A stretch of DNA of 64,000 nucleotides from Mesomycoplasma molare (GCF_024918955.1 NZ_CP103423.1:434001-498000); one strand, 5' to 3'; shown: positions 10,826 to 22,678, numbered from the stretch's first letter. Notes: generated from the sequence alone by a model not told the origin. A program made the numbers and translations.

Positions 10826-12953
10826 CAAAAAAAAGTTTTTAAATTCTTTATTTTTTTCTTTAGTTTTTGTTCCTTCTTTGACTTTTATTAGTGCAGAAAC
10901 AGATTCAACTGTAACAACGCCAAAACCTGAAAGAAAAAAAAGTCCTCAATTTGATACTTTTGCGCCAAAAGTAAAAACTGCATTAGAAAATGGTTTTTCC
11001 CAAGCAATCGATGTTGCTATAAGTAATTTTGAACAAGATAAAAAACAACTTGAACAAGATGAAAATATTGATTATAAAACAAAATTACAAACTTTATATT
11101 ATTTAGAAACATTAATCAATTTTATTAAAAGTAATAAAGCAAATATTGCGCAAAATCCTAAAGATTTTGATTTTAATGTAATTTTTCCGAATGTTTTTTC
11201 GAAAAAAGAAAATTTTCAAAAAGGAGATGTTAGTTATAATGGTATTTTATATGAAAATGTCATTTTTACTTCAGATCCTGATGATACAAATTATAAACCT
11301 TTAATTTCTTCAGTTAACGGTAAACAAGAATCTAAAACTACTGAAATTAACGGTTTGGTAAGTAATGAAGTAGATAAATATATTAAGCAATATGTGGATG
11401 GTCTAAAAAATAAGTTTGGAGAGATTCTTTTTAATCAAAAAGACATTCCCGAAACAATAAATTTTAAATCAGAAATTATAACAACGCCTGAAGGGAAAAC
11501 AGTAAGCATTATAAAAGGTGAACCTCCTTCTGGTTTTAATAGTTGAGAGGATTATTTTAAGAGTAAGTATAAATCAAGATTTTTAACATTTGATTTGGAA
11601 CAAAACAAAATCGATGAAGAAGAAATTGAAAACGAAGAAGTAACTGATCCTGAAAAACCAACTAATGAAATTCCTGATATCCCGCCTATTGAAGAAAATG
11701 ATGATAGTAGTAGTTCAGATGTTGTAACGGGTCAACCATTCAATCCTAAACAATTTATAGAAAGATTAAGAGTTTTAGCTCCTGAGATATTAAGCAGACA
11801 TGCAGGCAAAAGCATTAATCAATTAATGGATGATTTTAATACAACCCCTATAAGTGAAGATTTTTTCTTTTTTAATAATCCTATAAATACTCGTTTTAAA
11901 TATGAAGTTACAAAAATTGAAGATAAAACTAACGAAGCTATAAATTCTTATTTAGTAACTGTTAGAATACAAGATTCTTTAAATCCAAAAGTATTTAGAA
12001 CATATAAAACATATTTAAATAAATTAGAAGATAAAAATTTTCAAAAAGTAAATGAATCCTATATAGAAAATATAAGAAAAATATTTGTCAAACTTTATAA
12101 ATCAATTGGTTTAGATGAAAAAATGGATTTTGATAAACTTGAGAATGCGGATTTAAAAAGAAGAATTATAACTATGATAAATGTTGTTACACAAGATCTA
12201 TACTATACAAAAGATTTTGTTGAAAAACAATCTAAAATAATTTCTAAAATTTCAAAAAATATTAATTCGTTAAAACAAGGATTAGACGTTCTTAATGTTC
12301 AATTATTATCATCTTTAAAAACTTCAAGAATTCAATTTAAAGAGTTTTTTGCAATATTGCCAGAAGGTTATAAAAAACAAACACAAAGATTTGAGCAACT
12401 ACTTTCACAACAAAAAGAATTATCTGATAATATAAAAGAAAAATTTAAAAAATATAACGCAAACTTAGATATTGTTAATAAATTGTTTTCAAGCATTAAA
12501 AAAGATATTTCTCTAATTCAAAAATTAGCTAATGCTCCTACCACGAATACCAATAAGTGATATGAAAATTATTTAAAATTACAAACAAAAATAAGTAGAC
12601 AATTTAATTTGATAAAATCCTTTCTAAAAGATGAAACAAAACCAGAAGATAAAAACCCTAAAAAAGATGAAATTATAGTAAAAAATGAAAAAGATTTTTC
12701 AGATAATTACATTTTAAGTCAAGAATTATTGAAAAATAACCTAAAGTCACAAAATATTTTTTTAACAGTTATTTCTTCTATATTATCATTAGTCGGAATT
12801 TCTGGTGTTTCTTTTGTGGTATGGGACAAATTGCAGAAAAAACAAGCGAATAAAACGCTTTTAAAATCTAATTTAAGTATTTTAATTTTATCGATAGCTA
12901 TAATAATTATTGCTTTAATATTAATTACAATAGGAATAGTGGGAGGAATATAA
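10815..12953 (+). CDS. Large exported, C-terminally membrane-anchored protein of the F1-like-X0 operon
   Basis: 712-aa protein, overlapping the epsilon-like gene by 11 nt. It has a signal peptide (residues about 8-27, ending FISAET), then a large predicted outside domain rich in Lys, Asp and Glu. An acidic Pro/Glu linker lies near residues 262-300. A long helical/coiled-coil region follows at about 420-580, and two hydrophobic helices at the C-terminus. I recognise no family. Because the same operon encodes a cytosolic F1-like head and surface antibody-binding proteins, it could be the outer component that receives force. That is inference. TGA codons at 11544, 12558 and elsewhere are Trp. 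Confidence 0.75.
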
Positions 12954-12954
12954 A

Positions 12955-14487
12955 ATGAAACAAAATAATCCAAAAATAAGCGCTATATTTGACTATATAG
13001 TAGAAGTTTCTGGTAAATATGATTATAAGCAAAAACAAAATTTTACAACACAAGAATACCCGGAAGTTAGAATGCTTGTTATAAGCGCTTCTGAAGATAA
13101 AGCCTTTTTACTAGTTGATAATACGTTTTTAGATAAATTAAAAATTAATCAAGAAATAATAGAATTATTTATCGATAATGAATTAACAACTTCAAATGAA
13201 CATTTTGGAAAAATAATTGATATTGATGGAAATGAAATTTTTCCTTCCCCAAAAATAATTAGCGGTGATTTTTACAAAAGAAAAAGTAAAATATTTGGTG
13301 ATGCACATAATTTAATGACAGTTAAAACTCTTAATAAGCAACTTTACACAGGAATTATTCCTATTGATCTATTAATACCTATCGGAAAGGGTCAAAGACA
13401 ATTAATTATAGGAGATAGGAAAACTGGAAAAACTCATATTGCAGTTAATGCTATTATAAATCAAGCAAGAAATAATATTAAGTGTATTTATGTGGCTATT
13501 GGTCAAAAAAGAGAAGATATTTCTAGACTTTATGAAATTTTAAAAGAGTATGATGCTTTAAAAAATACAATAATAATAGATGCCCCTGCTACAAGTGCCT
13601 ATAAACAATATTTAGCTCCTTATATAGGTATGGCTCATGCAGAAAACATTTCTCAACAAGAAGATGTTTTAATAGTTTTTGATGATTTAAGTAAACATTC
13701 AAATATTTTTAGAGAAATTGCACTTTTAACAGATAAACCGGTCGGAAAAGAAGCGATGCCTGGGGATATGTTTTTTGCTCATTCTTCATTATTAGAAAGA
13801 GCGGGTTCTTTTGTGGGAAGAAAAACAATTACTGCCTTACCTATTTTAAAAACAATAGATGGTGATATCACAAGCTTAATTTCTTCTAATATTATTTCTA
13901 TTACTGATGGTCAAATTGTAACAAGTGCAGACTTATTTGATAGCGGTAGATTACCGGCTATTGATATTGATCTTTCTGTTTCTAGAACAGGAAGCTCAGT
14001 TCAATCTAGGACAATAACAAAAATAGCGGGAGAAATAGGGAAAATTTATCGTTCTTACAAAAGACATTTAAAATTAGCTATGTTAGATTATGATTTTAAT
14101 GTAGAAACAAGCAATCTATTATATAAAGGTAAAAAAATAGATAATATGTTTTTACAAAAAGGTTATTCATTATATTCTAATAATTTCATTTTATTGATGT
14201 CTAAAATAGTTCTTTGAGGAATATTAAAAGATATAAAAGAAGAACAAAAAGCAATGATATTTTTAAATGTCTTGATAGATAATAATATAGAAGCTAACGA
14301 AATTTTTAACAAAATAAAAAATAATGAACCTTATGATGAAAAAATAGTAAAAAACTTTTTTGCTTATGCTTTAATTCAGTACTCAAAAGCCTTAAAATTA
14401 AATTGAAAAATTGAAGTTGAACATAGTTTTATTGACTTTTCTGAAAAAGAAATGGAAAAATTACTAAAATTAACCGGAGATAAATAA
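12955..14487 (+). CDS. F1 ATPase alpha-like subunit of the F1-like-X0 ATPase
   Basis: 510-aa homologue of AtpA (usual 500-515 aa). The P-loop is GDRKTGKT (residues 153-160; GDRQTGKT in ordinary alpha). Walker B is VLIVFDD (D243). The arginine-finger motif LSVSRTGSS is intact (R344). The last 170 residues are diverged. GGGAGG lies 8 nt before the ATG. The gene is followed 1 nt later by the beta-like gene. The window shows no atpB/E/F/H, so this is not the standard F1F0 operon but the type 3 F1-like-X0 ATPase of mollicutes. It probably binds nucleotide as the partner of the catalytic beta-like subunit. Confidence 0.9.
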
Positions 14488-14488
14488 T

Positions 14489-15871
14489 ATGAATGGAAAA
14501 ATTACTAAATTTTGAAGTGATGTTGTGGAAGTGGAATTTAATAAAAATGAACTTCCTCCTTTAAACACAATTTTAACTCTTCATAATAATACAACTTATT
14601 TGCTCGTGAAAAGATTAATAGACTATAAAACTATTAGGGCTATCATAATTTACCTATCAAAAGATATTTCTGTTGGAGAAGAAGTTATCAATACAGGGAA
14701 AAGTTTTATGGTTCCTGTAGGTTCAGAGTCACAAAACAATATTTATAATTTTGAGGGAAAACCACTTTTAAAAGATAGAATAACTAATCCTAAATATGTT
14801 GAGATGAATTCTACAATTAATAAGACAAGAATTTTAGATTCTAAAATAGAAATAATCGAAACAGGAATCAAAGCTATTGATTTTTTTATGCCTATTATTA
14901 AAGGGTACAAATTAGGTATCTTTGGAGGAGCGGGTGTAGGTAAAACAGTTTTAATGAAAGAAATTATATTTAATGTTAATAAAAATAGTAGATCTACTTC
15001 AAATATTTTTATAGGATCCGGAGAGCGTTCTAGGGAAGCTATAGAATTATTTCAAGAATTAGAAGAATCTGATTTAATGAAAAACTCATCAATGTATATT
15101 TCAAAAATGAATGAATCACCAGGAGCTAGAATGTCTATTGTACCAATAGGAATAACAGCTGCTGAATATTTAAGGGATAAAGAGAAAAAAGATGTATTGT
15201 TATTTATAGATAATATTTATCGTTATGTTCAAGCAGAAAATGAAGTTAGTGCTTCTTTAGGAAAAAAACCATCAGTGGGAGGATATCAATCTACATTAGA
15301 AAGTGATGTAGCCAATGTTCAAGAACGTCTATTTAAAAATAAAGAAGCAGGAATAACTTCTTTCCAAACAGTTTTTTTACCAATGGATGATATAAGCGAT
15401 CCTTCTGCTGTTGCTGTTTTTAACCACCTGGATGGAAACTTAGTTTTATCAAGAGCACAAACAGCTAAAAATATTTTTCCAGCATTCGATCCTTTAGCAA
15501 GTTCTTCAAATTCAGTTGATCCTAAAATAATAGGGAAAAGGCACTTTGATGCAATAATAGAAGCTAAAAGAATTTTAAAAACTTATAAAGATTTAGAAGA
15601 TGTAATTTTAATATTAGGGTTTGATGAATTAGATGAAGAAAGTAAAAAAACCGTGAAAAAAGCTCTACAATTAGAAAATTTCTTTTCACAAAATTTTTTC
15701 ATGACAGAACACTTCACTAAAGAAAAAGGTTCATATGTAAAGTTAAATGATACAGTAGAATCTGTTATTAGAATTTTAAATGAAGAATATATAAATCAAA
15801 GTCCCGAAATATTTAGTTATATAGGATCTAATTTAAATTTACCAACAGATGATGAACTAGGTTTAAAATAA
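14489..15871 (+). CDS. F1 ATPase beta-like (catalytic) subunit of the F1-like-X0 ATPase
   Basis: 460-aa homologue of AtpD starting NGKITKFWSDVVEVEF. The start is the ATG at 14489, just after the alpha stop, because the TGA at 14513 is Trp. The P-loop is GGAGVGKT (K152). The catalytic base lies in GSGERSREA (E179). Walker B is LLFIDNIYRY, followed by the EVSASLG...PSVGGYQSTL catch loop. The C-terminal lever reads DELDEESK, corresponding to DELSEED. All hydrolysis residues are present, so this should be an active ATPase. It ends 21 nt before MIB. Confidence 0.92.
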
Positions 15872-15892
15872 AATATAATAGAGAGGAAAACT

Positions 15893-18427
15893 ATGGCAAA
15901 AAACTTTTTTAAAGTACCTAAAAATAAAAAAATATTAGCTGTGGTAAGTACCACAATAATAGTTCCTGTATCTGGATCTTTAGGTTATTATTTGGCTACA
16001 ACTGATAAAAAAGATAGTGCCGATAGATCTGAACTATTAAAGGATACAACTAGCACAATAAACACAGGACGAAATTTAAATTGAAAAGATGGATTTAATT
16101 CTCATCGTGATAATAATCAAAAATTAAAAGAGGAAGCAAAAAAACCAGAGAACACAAGTTCTAATTCTGAAAATGTGGATAAAAAAGAACCTGAAAAATC
16201 TGAACCTTCTTCTAGTGAAACAAGTTCAAATACAACCGTTGAGCCTGAAAAAACAGAAACAGTTCCCGAAAAAGAACTTGAAGAAAAAAAAGAAATTTTA
16301 GTTTCCCCTCCTTCTAAAGTAGATCCAGATCCTGAACCAGATCCTGAACCAGATCCTGAACCAATAGAACCTGATAAAACGATAATAGAAGAAGAAAAAC
16401 CTATAGTTATTGAAGAAGAACCCCCTGTAAGTGAACCCGTTCCTAGTCCGGAACCTATTATTCCAACTCCAGAACCTGAAGAGAAGCCTATAGAAGAAGC
16501 TCCAAAACCAAATCCTGATGATTTTGTAATTGATTTTTATGGAGAAAAAATTCACTTAAAAGTTAAAAAGCAACCACCAAGAAATCAGGATATCCGGGAT
16601 AAGCAAGCAGGGATAACAAATAGAATAGAATATATTAATCAAATAACTCCTGAATTAAGAGGAATAACTGTTACTGATAAAATCCGGGAAGCTAATAAAA
16701 AAAGCGCTAAAAGAGCTTTAGGAAGAAGTATAAGAAACGAATTTTTAAATGGTGGTGACTTTTTTAGATATGATACTATTAATAATTTACAAGATCTAGC
16801 AAACTTTATAGGTGAAGATCCTTCAAAATATTGAAGAATAATAATAGATAAATTCTCTAGATTAATTTCAAATGGAGATAAAGTTTATGATTTTTTAAAA
16901 CCTGAAGGAAAGGCTATTTATTATTCAGAACTAAAGATTACTAAACAGGAAGAAGACGAAGCTCGTAGGGATTATACAGGAGAAAAAGAAAAACTTTTAA
17001 ATGCTAAAAAGTTAAGAATAATTAGCTTACTAGATCAAGATAAATTTACTAAAACTTCATCAGAAGTTGAAAAAAATTTAGGTGAAGGATATGTTATAGA
17101 AGATGAAAATTCTAATATTTATATAAATGAAAATGGAGAAATATCATCATATTCATTTAGTCCTTTAATTAATAGTACTACTGCCAGATTAACAAGAGAT
17201 AATTCTGAAAAAAGAGCATTTGGTTATAATAGTTATTATGGTAGAAATCCTGAAGATACTAGAAATGGTAATTATCCTGGCTGATCAAAAGAAAATGTCA
17301 CAGTTAATTATATTAAATACGGAATTAAAACAAATGAGGGTATAAAAGTTGAAAAATTAACTAGAGATGAACCTGAAGAAGGTAAAAGAAATGAAGGAAT
17401 AGTTGTTACAGTTGATGTTTCTGATTCTAGAGCTTTATATAAATTAAAAGATTTTATTAAAAAGTTAAAGGATGCTAATGAAGAAATAACTTCATATAGA
17501 ATACTTAACATTGGAAAAAAAGAATCATCTACAGCAGATTTCTTTTCTATACTTAGAGAATTACCTGATAAATTGCCTCAATTAGAATTATTATTTGCTA
17601 ATTATAATACTTCATTTTTATTAGCGATAAAAGATAAAGAAATTGATGAATTATCATTATTAACTACATCTAATTCTTTATCTGATTCTTGAGCAATTAA
17701 TCCATTAGCTTTAAAGAAAGTAGCTTGGGTAAATACTGTCGACTACAATGTAAGTGGTGATTATTCTTCTAGAGCTACAATCGCAAGTAGAATTACTTTT
17801 AACTCAATAGCTTTTCATGATGTAAATATAGGTCCGAATAAAAACTTAAAAGAAATAAACGATGGTTTAAGGATGGTTTATTTTGTAAGAAACAATGAGC
17901 CGTTTTTCCAAGGATCATTTGGACCTGGTTTAAATCCAGATCATAAAGAAAGCGGTAATAGTTATCCTACTGGATTAGATTTATCTGGAGCAAAACAACT
18001 CAAATCATTAAAGGGGTTGGTTTTTAGAGACACGATTAAACCTTCAAATGGAATGAGAAAATTAAAAACTATAATTTTATTTAATGATAGTGATACTTTT
18101 TCTATAAGTGCCGATGAATTAAATGGAGCACAATTCAAGGACGTTCTTTCAACAGAAGGATTTCAAATGCCTAGAAGTAAAATAGTTTTTAGTAACGGAA
18201 AAACAACAAAGAAAATTAGAATTACAGTAGAAAATAATGTAACACAATTAAATCATGAAGGAATTGGTAATTTAAATACTTTAATTAATTGAAGTAATGG
18301 TACTTTTGGTTCTGATACTGTTTTTGAAGTAGAACAAGGAAATGATTCTCTTTATTCACAACTTCAATCATTAGGTAAAAAGGTGGTTAGAGTATCTAAA
18401 GGATCAAGAGGAATTTCATTCTCATAA
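15893..18427 (+). CDS. MIB, mycoplasma immunoglobulin-binding protein
   Basis: 844-aa surface protein anchored by an N-terminal TM helix (about residues 17-35), then a Ser/Pro/Glu-rich stalk with (PDPE) repeats up to about residue 210. The large C-terminal domain resembles MIB/Protein M (MG281). The stretch around TTSNSLSDSWAINP and the LRR-like tail are what I recognise. MIB grips the antibody variable region and presents IgG to MIP for cleavage. GAGAGGAAAA precedes the ATG. Transcription is expected from the common upstream promoter. It ends 10 nt before the MIP copy 2 start region. TGA is read as Trp at several places. Confidence 0.85.
16328..16363 (+). repeat. Three tandem 12-bp repeats in the MIB stalk
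   Basis: GATCCTGAACCA repeated three times head to tail, encoding DPEP units. In-frame copy-number change would lengthen or shorten the stalk without a frameshift. Confidence 0.85.
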
Positions 18428-18440
18428 AGAGGCGTTAATG

Positions 18441-18448
18441 AAAAAAAA
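18441..18448 (+). repeat. A8 tract that puts the MIP copy 2 start out of frame
   Basis: The ATG at 18438, preceded by AGAGG (18428-18432), is followed by 8 A. In that frame translation stops after 9 codons. With one A fewer it would read MKKSIKRHFKN and join the lipoprotein frame ending in FISC. The tract may therefore act as a translational switch, or the length may be a sequencing error. Confidence 0.75.
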
Positions 18449-18495
18449 GTATAAAAAGACATTTTAAAAATTTAAGTTTATTATCTACCAGTGGA

Positions 18496-20757
18496 ATGGT
18501 TACTTTATTTGGTTTCATTTCTTGTGCTAACTTAGAAACGAGAGAAACTGAAAATTCCAATAATCAAAATACATTTAATTCAGTAACCGAAGAAAACATA
18601 GGAGAAATAGTAAATTCATTAGAAGTAGATTTTCAAAATTTTAGCGAAACAAATAAACCGAAAGATGATACATTTTTTTCAGAGTTTTCTAAAAATCAAA
18701 ATTCTATTAGTGTAAATTTATCAGGAAAAAATAATGATCTTCTAAATGCTAAATTACTAGCCGTAATTCCTGATAGGGATAAAAATGGAATTGATATTTC
18801 TAATACAACCGGAAATGGGAAAGTTTTAATAGAATTTTCATCAAAAATTAATAAAAATATTAAAATAGAAAAAACAATTAATATAACAGGATTTAAAAAA
18901 ATAGCAATAAACATCGATGAAAATGGTTATATAAAAAATAATCCTGCTGATTTCATTGATTTAGAAGATAAAGAAAAATACGTTTTAAGATATAACCAAA
19001 AAGAAAGATATGATTGAGATAATAAAAACTATCTTAACATTTTAAAACGTCAATTAGAAAATAACTCTCAAGCAAATGCAACAAATTTTAGAAATGATGC
19101 TTCAATAAATGAAAATTCAAAGCAAAAATTTGATGAAAAAGCAACAGAAGCTGGTATAGATACTTACGATAGTGCTAGTTTAAAAGGTTTTACAATTCCA
19201 ACTTATAATGAAAATGGAGAGTATAAAGGTTTAAATATATTCGATCATGCCGAAATATTAAAAGGTCCTTCATGAGTGGATTCTGAAGGAAGAGAATTCA
19301 ATAGAACTAAAGGAATTGCTCGTTATTTAACTAATGATTTTTATAAGAAAATAGGTCTTCAAACATTTCAAGCAACTTTTAATAGACAAGATGATGAAAA
19401 CCCTAATTCATACAAACCAGAGTCTGGAACATTATGAATTTTAGATTTTCAAAAGACAGAGGATGGTTCATATCCTACAAAGTGATACTTTGGAACTAAT
19501 TTACACGTAGCAGAAGCTATAACTAATAAAACATTTTCGTTTAGTTTAGCTAGATTAAACGAAAATGCACCTGTAAGAACAGTATTGAAGATAAATAACT
19601 TTGAGGAAAATATAACAAGATTTGGATTTCCGATTTATTTAGAAAATCAAGAATTTCAACCGCTTAAAGTTATTTATAGTGGAGAAGATTTTTTAAATAG
19701 CACTCCCAGTCAATTTTTAAACGAAAATCAAAAAGAAAAATTTAAGGATGTTGAAGAATTTGCTGATTTTGCTGTTATTGAAATTGACTTTAGCAAAATT
19801 AGAAGAGATGATGATCAAAGAGGAATAACCATAAGTGCAGGTAATAAAAATGATTCTCATGCTTACGGAGATGTTGATCCGAATAAAGCTTTAAGTTCTC
19901 CACAAGAATTAGCGAAAGCAGTAACAAATAATTATGCTTCTAAAACTGAGGATCATATTAAATTTATGTCCACTTCTTATTTAAAAGATTATTCTAGAAT
20001 TGATAGAAACTTGAATTATAAAGAAGTACACAATAAAGATCAACTATATATATTAGGTTATCCTTCAGCTAGAGAAGATTACTTTTTAAAAGAATATGAA
20101 GACGATTATCAAAAAGAACACTCAAAAAATACTTTCAGTTTATGAACTAATGCAGAAACTAAATATTTTGATAATATTAAAAGAGATGAAGTTACAAACA
20201 AATATAATTTTTCTGAGGAAGAAATAAACAGAGGTAACTTTTTATCTTATGAAATAGGATACCGTTCTTTTGTTGAAAAACCAGGTGTTTTAGATGCATT
20301 CATATCAGCTACTAGAGTTGGTAAGGAATTACACATTTCAAAGTTAAACGGAAATAAAAAGCTAATTTTTTCAGGTTTATCTTATATGCCAAAACACTAT
20401 GTTCCAATTGGTGGTTCATCAGGTTCTTCAATTAGAAACCAAAATAATGAATTAGTAGCTGTTTTTCACGCAGGTAACCAAAGCGCAAAGACTGGTTTAG
20501 CTGCTGCTTTTAGATCAGAAGGTTATGATTACAAAGGTATTTACGGTACAGGAGATAATAAATATAGCCTACCTCAATATGATTTAATTTATGGTGGTGG
20601 AAAAGATCAAAAAAATTCTTATCGTGAAGCCTTAATTAAAGCTTATGGAACTAGTTACAAAACAAATCTTTTTGGTGATAATATAAACGAAATTCCAGAA
20701 AAATTTAAATTCAAAGAAAATGATGTTGTAATAGATGCTAGAACTACTTCAAAATAA
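18496..20757 (+). CDS. MIP-like lipoprotein serine peptidase (DUF31 family), copy 2; start frame disrupted
   Basis: 753 aa from the in-frame ATG at 18496. The natural start is probably the ATG at 18438, now one base out of frame (see the A8 tract). From 18496 the signal sequence is only 9 residues before the lipobox Cys10 (FISC), too short to work well. The peptidase triad is intact: His337 (FGTNLHVAE), Asp424 (EEFADFAVIEID) and Ser642 (GGSSGSS). It is clearly paralogous to copy 1, most strongly in the last 350 residues. It is the last gene of the block, followed by a terminator hairpin that IS copy 1 duplicated. The role would be IgG cleavage with MIB. Confidence 0.82.
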
Positions 20758-20762
20758 CACAA

Positions 20763-20784
20763 AAACTTAGTTTTCACTAAGTTT
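20763..20784 (+). terminator. Terminator of the MIB-MIP operon, left target duplication of IS copy 1
   Basis: 8-bp stem (AAACTTAG with CTAAGTTT). The same 22 bp occur again at 22156-22177 on the other side of the IS, so the terminator was the insertion target. The left copy has lost its T tail to the IS end. Confidence 0.85.
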
Positions 20785-22155
20785 CCCTGAATGCAAAATC
20801 AAGTGCACCACTATAATGTAAAATTAAAAAGTGGTTGCACTTGATTTTTTAAATAAAAAAACTACCTATAAAAATTTAAGACAACATACTTTTTATTGAA
20901 AGGATCATATGAATTATAATACAACAAAGCATTATTCGCATTTAAATGCTGAAAAAGATTTTTAATAGAGAAATTGTTTTATAAAAATATTCAATTAGAC
21001 AAATTGCTAATTTTCTTAATGTCAATCACTCAACAGTGTCAAGAGAATTAAAAGAAATTCAAATTTTTACGGATTTTATGATCATTTAATAGCAAATGAA
21101 AAAGCCAAAATAAGACATAAACATAAAAGATTGTTTTTCTTTTCTCAAATGGATGATTATAAAGAATTTAGCAAACTTATTAAAGATAATTTTAACAAAG
21201 CAACATGCGGAATAAAAATGACTTACAACTTAATAAAAGAAGGTATTAAAAATATTAAAATCCCTTCGCTAAGGACTGTTTTTAATTGGATTAATACAGG
21301 AAAATGAGTATTAACTAATAAAGATAGATTAAGAAAGCACTATACAAAAGGCGGAAAAAGAAAAAATAACGTTATTGAAAGACTTGTGCAGTCAAATTAT
21401 GTATTTCCTATTTGAGCTAGACCAAAACATATTGATTTAAGAGAAACATTTGGGCATTGAGAGGGTGATTTAGTTATAGGTAAAAATCCGCAGGGCATTC
21501 TAGTCTTTTAACTTTAGTGGAAAGAAAAAGTAGGTTGGGAATAATTGTAAAAGTTTCAAGTAAGAACCCTTTTACATTAATAAAGTTCTTTATGAAAGAA
21601 TAAATACACTAGAATTACCCGTTGAAAGTATTACTTTTGATAATGGAATTGAATTTAATGCGGTTGGAATATTAGCAAAAAATTAGGAATTAAAATTTAT
21701 AAAACCGATAAATACGCTTCTTTTCAAAGAGGAACTAATGAAAATTTTAACGGACTTATAAGAAGAGTTTATAAAAAGGGACTGATTTTAATAAAGTCTC
21801 TCGAGAAGAAATATTAAATCTTGAAAAAGAATAAATTTTATGAATAGAGACATACTAGAAGGAAAATGCGCTTTTGACATATATGAAGAAGAAATAGAAA
21901 AATTAAACAAATATTAATTAAAACTATTAAGAATTACAAGATTATTACAAGAAAATAATGAAAGGGTCGAAAAATTTCGCTCCATAATTTTTATTAACTT
22001 CATTAATAAAAAACCGCTTTACAAGCGGAATTAAAAGAAGGGGGATATCCCCCTTCACCCCCTTAATAGCAAATAGGGGGGTATAAAATATTAAAAATTG
22101 TAGTACAATGTTTTTATAATAAAAACTAATGGTGCACTTCAATTTGCATTTTAGG
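20785..22155 (+). mobile_element. IS30-family element (IS1630-like), copy 1
   Basis: 1371 bp with imperfect terminal inverted repeats. The left end is CCCTGAATGCAAAATC. The complement of the right end is CCTAAAATGCAAATTG, and both ends continue with AAGTGCACCA. It carries one decayed IS30 transposase. Near the right end are two GC-rich hairpins (about 22009-22032 and 22038-22070). Perfect 22-bp target duplications flank it. It is nearly identical to copies 2 and 3. Confidence 0.92.
20909..21917 (+). pseudogene. IS30-family transposase, frameshifted (copy 1)
   Basis: Starts MNYNTTKHYSHLNAEK. The helix-turn-helix (QIANFLNVNHSTVSREL), RETFGHWEGDLVIGK (catalytic Asp) and FDNGIEF (catalytic Asp) are recognisable in different frames, as is the region of the final catalytic Glu (NEN). 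At least seven single-base losses, all in A, T or G runs, break it. Copy 1 has more than copy 2, for example at 21485, 21570-21573, 21681 and 21780. It cannot make transposase as written. Confidence 0.88.
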
Positions 22156-22177
22156 AAACTTAGTTTTCACTAAGTTT
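22156..22177 (+). terminator. Right target duplication of IS copy 1, functional terminator
   Basis: Second copy of the 22-bp hairpin, here followed by a T run, so termination is preserved for transcripts leaving the IS. Confidence 0.85.
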
Positions 22178-22195
22178 TTTATTTATTTTATTTTT

Positions 22196-22363
22196 TTAGT
22201 TATTGAATAAAATTTTAAACTCAATAAATTTTCCATTAACTACACTAATTGGCTCATTATTTGAATTTTGAGCATATTCAGGGGTTATATACATTATTAT
22301 TTTTACAAATTGATTATCTCCAAAACTTTCTTTGATATTTTTTCATTTAATTAACCCGCTTTC
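22196..22363 (-). pseudogene. C-terminal gene remnant next to IS copy 1
   Basis: On the minus strand an open stretch of 55 codons (with TGA as Trp) ends in a proper TAA at 22196-22198. It contains FGDNQFVKIIMYITPEYAQN. An in-frame stop at 22364-22366 cuts it upstream and no start codon is found. It looks like the tail of a larger, lost protein. The family is not recognised. The rest of the gap up to 22454 holds nothing I can identify except AT-rich sequence before the next gene. Confidence 0.45.
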
Positions 22364-22454
22364 TTAATATATTCTATATAATATAATTACTTATATTTAT
22401 ATTATATAAATTTAATGAAAAATGATTATACAAAGGTCAAAAGGAAAGGGAAAA

Positions 22455-22646
22455 ATGGATAATAAAAACATAAAAGAAATGTTTTATCGTTTAGCTAAAG
22501 AAGAATTAGCAGCTAAAGGTATTAACGATTCTAAAGCTATAGAAGAATTAGTGAAAAAATATTATGATGATTTAAAAAATGTTAATGACAACAACATTAA
22601 AGATGACAGAGCAAAACAAGTTGAAAAAAATATCGATTTTAAATAA
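22455..22646 (+). CDS. Small conserved-looking protein, 63 aa
   Basis: Highly charged, predicted helical cytosolic protein (DNKNIKEMFYRLAKEELAAK...). I chose the ATG at 22455 because AAGGAAAGGG (22441-22450) lies 4 nt before it. An in-frame ATG at 22422 lacks such a site. It is followed by a good terminator. Function unknown. Its strong ribosome site and own terminator suggest a real gene. Confidence 0.7.
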   Translation: MDNKNIKEMFYRLAKEELAAKGINDSKAIEELVKKYYDDLKNVNDNNIKDDRAKQVEKNIDFK

Positions 22647-22678
22647 TTAAAATTTAAAATACAAAATATTAAATTTTT

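Noticed and set aside
12955..15871. Standard F1F0 ATP synthase operon
   Set aside because: No a, b, c or delta genes, diverged alpha C-terminus, and MIP/MIB neighbours point to the F1-like-X0 type.
16328..16363. Possible CRISPR-like repeat
   Set aside because: Repeats are contiguous 12-mers coding DPEP with no spacers. No other array-like pattern was seen in the window.
16298..16555. Minus-strand ORF rich in Trp, Phe and Arg repeats (RIWFRIWFRIW)
   Set aside because: It is the reverse reading of the Pro/Glu repeat stalk of MIB and has no start context.
20785..22155. Programmed frameshifting of the IS30 transposase
   Set aside because: At least four shifts would be needed in each copy, mostly without slippery-site features; decay or sequence error explains it better.
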